17,396 nt of DNA from NCBI GenBank assembly GCA_964472785.1, contig CAYYMH010000075.1, forward strand, positions 1-17,396. The letters run 5' to 3'. Below, piece after piece: positions 16,901 to 17,396 of the stretch; position 1 is the stretch's first letter; each line of letters opens with the position of its first letter. A program made the translations under genes and the position numbers. Source of the stretch: CAYYMH01 sp964472785. GTDB lineage: Bacteria > Zhuqueibacterota > Zhuqueibacteria > Thermofontimicrobiales > Thermofontimicrobiaceae. Below the pieces are notes generated by a model that did no database searches, was not told the origin of the DNA, and worked only from the letters and a program-made list of their open reading frames with translations.

Positions 16901-17396
16901 CATTTTGAGCTGTGTAAAATGGTTCTCCATTCGGCTGATAACAAGCAATTTTGGCTGTACTTTCCTCTGGATAAGTTACATCTGTATGCCAGGAGAACCA
17001 CATTTTGTTATTTTTATCACAGGTGACTTTTGCCATATAGGCGTTATAATTCAACAAGGTGGAATCCTGTTTTACAGTCCCGGTCGAATCGAAAATCATG
17101 AAATAGGAACCTTCATTTCCCTGAATAGCAACCCAGACATCACCGGTCGAATCGTTCAATGCTGCCCGAATTGAGTTGTATTCACTGGATAAATAGGAAC
17201 CATGACCTATGACTGTTTTAATTTTATACTGATACCCACTGGGTCTAAAAATTCTCATGTAAACTGGCTGATTGTCGCCCGGAGAATTGTAATAGAAGCA
17301 CCAGACCTTACCAAAGTTATCAATCACAAAATCTTCGTTATACGTATCTCCCTGATTGGACAAAATTTGCCATCCATCAACCGGAATCGGATTCAC
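10929..17396 (-). CDS. Giant multidomain surface protein with ASH repeats and sorting domain (5' partial)
   Basis: 2155 codons are visible. The frame is still open at the window edge and the apparent GTG there is followed by no signal peptide, so the true start is probably outside. Domain order: residues 1-360, beta-propeller-like, with at least five blade motifs of the D-x-x-N/G-x-x-W type (DNFGKVW, DKNNKMW, DDSNHVW and others); 362-1203, eight ASH/HYDIN-like Ig repeats of about 105 residues; about 1205-1385, a galactose-binding-like beta-sandwich; about 1387-1580, a LamG/concanavalin-like domain (DNSPYGH to GAIDELKI); about 1580-2060, Ig-like and linker regions including GWNMIANPFPYP, common in such proteins; 2063-2155, a sorting domain (LHQNYPNPFNAST to TGIYFVRI). 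It is probably exported by a type IX-like route and held at the surface, as an adhesin or carbohydrate-contacting scaffold. No catalytic motif was recognised. Confidence 0.88.
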   Translation of the reverse strand: MNPIPVDGWQILSNQGDTYNEDFVIDNFGKVWCFYYNSPGDNQPVYMRIFRPSGYQYKIKTVIGHGSYLSSEYNSIRAALNDSTGDVWVAIQGNEGSYFMIFDSTGTVKQDSTLLNYNAYMAKVTCDKNNKMWFSWHTDVTYPEESTAKIACYQPNGEPFYTAQNVSGRTGILNTDIAVDDSNHVWVLWQATNGSDYSTRFSVFKNNLDNIIDANVITDNEVAMSSERQIYADPINHRMWILEKNLPIVNQQLHLYQLDGTRIKTIYDTGDCAFTRNQDNQLEVVRFNDSEILNKKYEVAYFDTQDGDTLEIWSTLFDSTSQFVKNAITYNNNYKSLKLYAVNDDQNLTKIKFQEVTPAYPEISVKPTSINFDTTKIQENYQKQRLITIQNNGSDILTVSNIESNDAHFTVSQTSLELLPNESQNVVIYFSPTDTNQVNSTVLVYSNDPSNYAVEVVVSGKGYNPSTPKITVVPGSIIFDTNVIGSSQTKYTYVNNGDEYEPLVVSSITSSNPQFTVSDTTFTVTPQSGKFIGITFTPVETGFIEGSLTINSNDPDSSSYIVPLVGEGREPDQPQISVGTDSLYFGEVTIDEQRTLSIEVTNLGEATLTVSSVSSNNAQFTANREQFNVGASETEILQITFSPTEEGFTDGVITLISNDANNPETFVKVAGIGLLLTDPKIIYGQTQINFGPVFVGDTLRRGIIFQNFGDRTLELFDITASDTHFFVEEDFIEIEKQESHTLMVSFAPDDTVNYQAVLQIYTNDPDSELVQIGLSGSGEKNYQRISVFPSKLNYEDVLVNSSSTKSLLVTNMSNTSPLTISNIFSRDDNFYAHDDGFTLSREQSRQVLVTFTPDSIGQFNGTITFVSDDPVVDTLDVTVSGTGRDSTRAHIMISADNLEFGTVAKNNTKPLALTISNRGEKPLLIKVLTEQNPDSVFSVTNPNLYIEGLSSQNVYVYFTPDAVADFESLLRIVHNDVEQDTLDVKLTGKGRAPYPQQIELSTRELDFGTVPIGRSAARSFYIQNIGEQRLTVSQISVTKAQFHLSHLWFTLNPNETKYLSVTFTPVETGTFSDTITIVSNDPENPEVSVYLNANAEEYRGPNASIYPSQIYFGNTILGARKQQAFWISNSSSQSNLNVTDYFINNPNYSVSFQNLQIPPEGSAAIQVTYHPTTTGYQSGSLALYTNDLYNEQLNGWMYGYGFSEENVGQNLLGNLNWYADASAPFGDAYGEMDHTPNVLTNEEDRAWFIKDIYLYEYPGPDSTIINISFKNNITLVINNTFVLESSSTELLYWNVENFDIYNYLNIGRNRIAAYVRTNNNDPVGGFDCELFVNGETKIKRGDQNWNQPEALWWYYYQPGSNVPWDNLQGRLWFDKDYAYIGIDSVTANWDFEPNGSDTLYDNSPYGHRAILHNVSWINGVKGQAMRFTGGENSYTELGANLNSLPLSIEIWANSYGTQTGVQNLVSNFGNGKYGRGLFINEVKKLGVYYYSDTNENQFIIEDFTVEDSVWYKMSVQYDMNPVTGLSYIYVYVNNELVGTKEYDFPGVYPTGSINKCYLSANQMAPDGFGFAGAIDELKIKNTVTGQAPPPDEVAELSFFKPDSLIKGEEDIQFEFDIFPTPFEIISGEFKYSAGGSNSAVTMAIGQSDSIYNSPLIITLPSEAIDIRGLNFSLTAETNYGTVHYPVFGPGEFGYEFVRVYSNQEQSNLALTERSYRMISVPYELQNNSIDAVLGDEFGSYNKYKWRVFDWLETDTSDFYIEYQEPFWDNDKGFERGKAFWLITNRDISFDAGSGITPENEDFILELNDGWNMIANPFPYPVYWSEVVKSDEDLVSEPIFYNSEEDTAFYSYLTEIIEPWMGYFVWNEDTTAIKQFLVFPAQSESEYGPLKKALSPIEKYLTKYQDLELLISSSVRCGKYADNFNLFGAAKNANNGFDKYDAMEVPQIGEYVSLWSLKEERKRAYTADIRKSGKDGYSWKVMIDYLIENPQKVITAMFKSIIELPEDWELYLFDLSQDIAYDLKKNNEIKIQAKAGERTIKPYKLVIGTEEFIQNNSDDIPLVPMEFKLHQNYPNPFNASTTVQFSLPKRMRAEVNIYNILGQKVKTLVDGELRGGMHKMIWDGTNDHGHLLSTGIYFVRITGQNKTAVKKALLIK
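13790..16313 (-). repeat. Eight tandem ASH/HYDIN-like Ig repeats in the giant protein
   Basis: Each repeat begins with I-x-V-x-P/S-x-x-L/I-x-F-x, continues through N-x-G-x-x-x-L-x-V-x-x-I and x-x-x-F-x-V, then V-x-F-x-P and ends with S-N-D-P followed by G-x-G. The first starts at residue 362 (ISVKPTSINFD), the last ends near 1203. The repeats differ strongly from one another in protein and DNA, so the array is old and not prone to recombination. ASH/HYDIN-type repeats are beta-sandwich modules, common as spacers and in protein contacts. Confidence 0.85.

Noticed and set aside
1..17396. tRNA, rRNA, integrase, insertion sequence or attachment site
   Set aside because: No cloverleaf-like segment, transposase-like frame or long terminal inverted repeats were found on reading both strands. 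A covariance-model scan was not possible.

Overview
The window (about 43% GC by eye) comes from a Gram-negative bacterium of the FCB group. Two surface or secreted proteins end in type IX secretion-style C-terminal sorting domains of the 'NFPNPFNPST' / 'NYPNPFNAST' kind. This form is common in Calditrichota, candidate division KSB1 and Ignavibacteria-like lineages. The exact phylum is an inference. No rRNA, tRNA, CRISPR array, integrase or insertion sequence was seen.

Layout. (1) 1-4550, plus strand: a tight run of three genes. These are a 5'-truncated secreted M14 zinc carboxypeptidase with Ig-like, InhA/MAM-like and sorting domains, an exported alpha/beta hydrolase of the homoserine acetyltransferase type, and a PLP fold-type IV aminotransferase that looks like a D-amino-acid transaminase. 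A short decayed-looking ORF overlaps its end. (2) 4682-7334, plus strand: a compact RiPP-type cassette with its own promoter-like sequence, an inverted repeat in the 5' leader, an 89-aa precursor with tandem GSCGQGSC repeats, a strong intergenic hairpin, a radical SAM/SPASM maturase with a candidate leader-recognition domain, a small class I methyltransferase and a terminator. (3) 7611-9011, plus strand: class II fumarase. It is separated from the minus-strand genes by a bidirectional terminator. (4) 9101-17396, minus strand: an apparent three-gene operon. It reads from a giant surface protein (more than 2155 aa: beta-propeller-like N-terminus, eight ASH/HYDIN-like repeats, galactose-binding-like and LamG domains, sorting domain), to an outer-membrane beta-barrel candidate, to a CsgG-domain protein with a TPR-like tail.

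The most interesting system is the RiPP cassette. The precursor has a hydrophobic, signal-like N-terminus and then two and a half 18-residue repeats bearing Gly-Ser-Cys-Gly motifs. The next genes encode a radical SAM/SPASM enzyme with a full set of auxiliary-cluster cysteines and a SAM-dependent methyltransferase. From memory of family descriptions it resembles the predicted SbtA/SbtM 'thio(seleno)oxazole' or 'ACGX' Cys-Gly repeat systems, in a form with cysteine only. It also recalls, probably convergently, the EGKCG-repeat bufferin-type copper-binding peptides. The product chemistry and role cannot be read from the sequence; metal binding or redox work in the cell envelope is a hypothesis.
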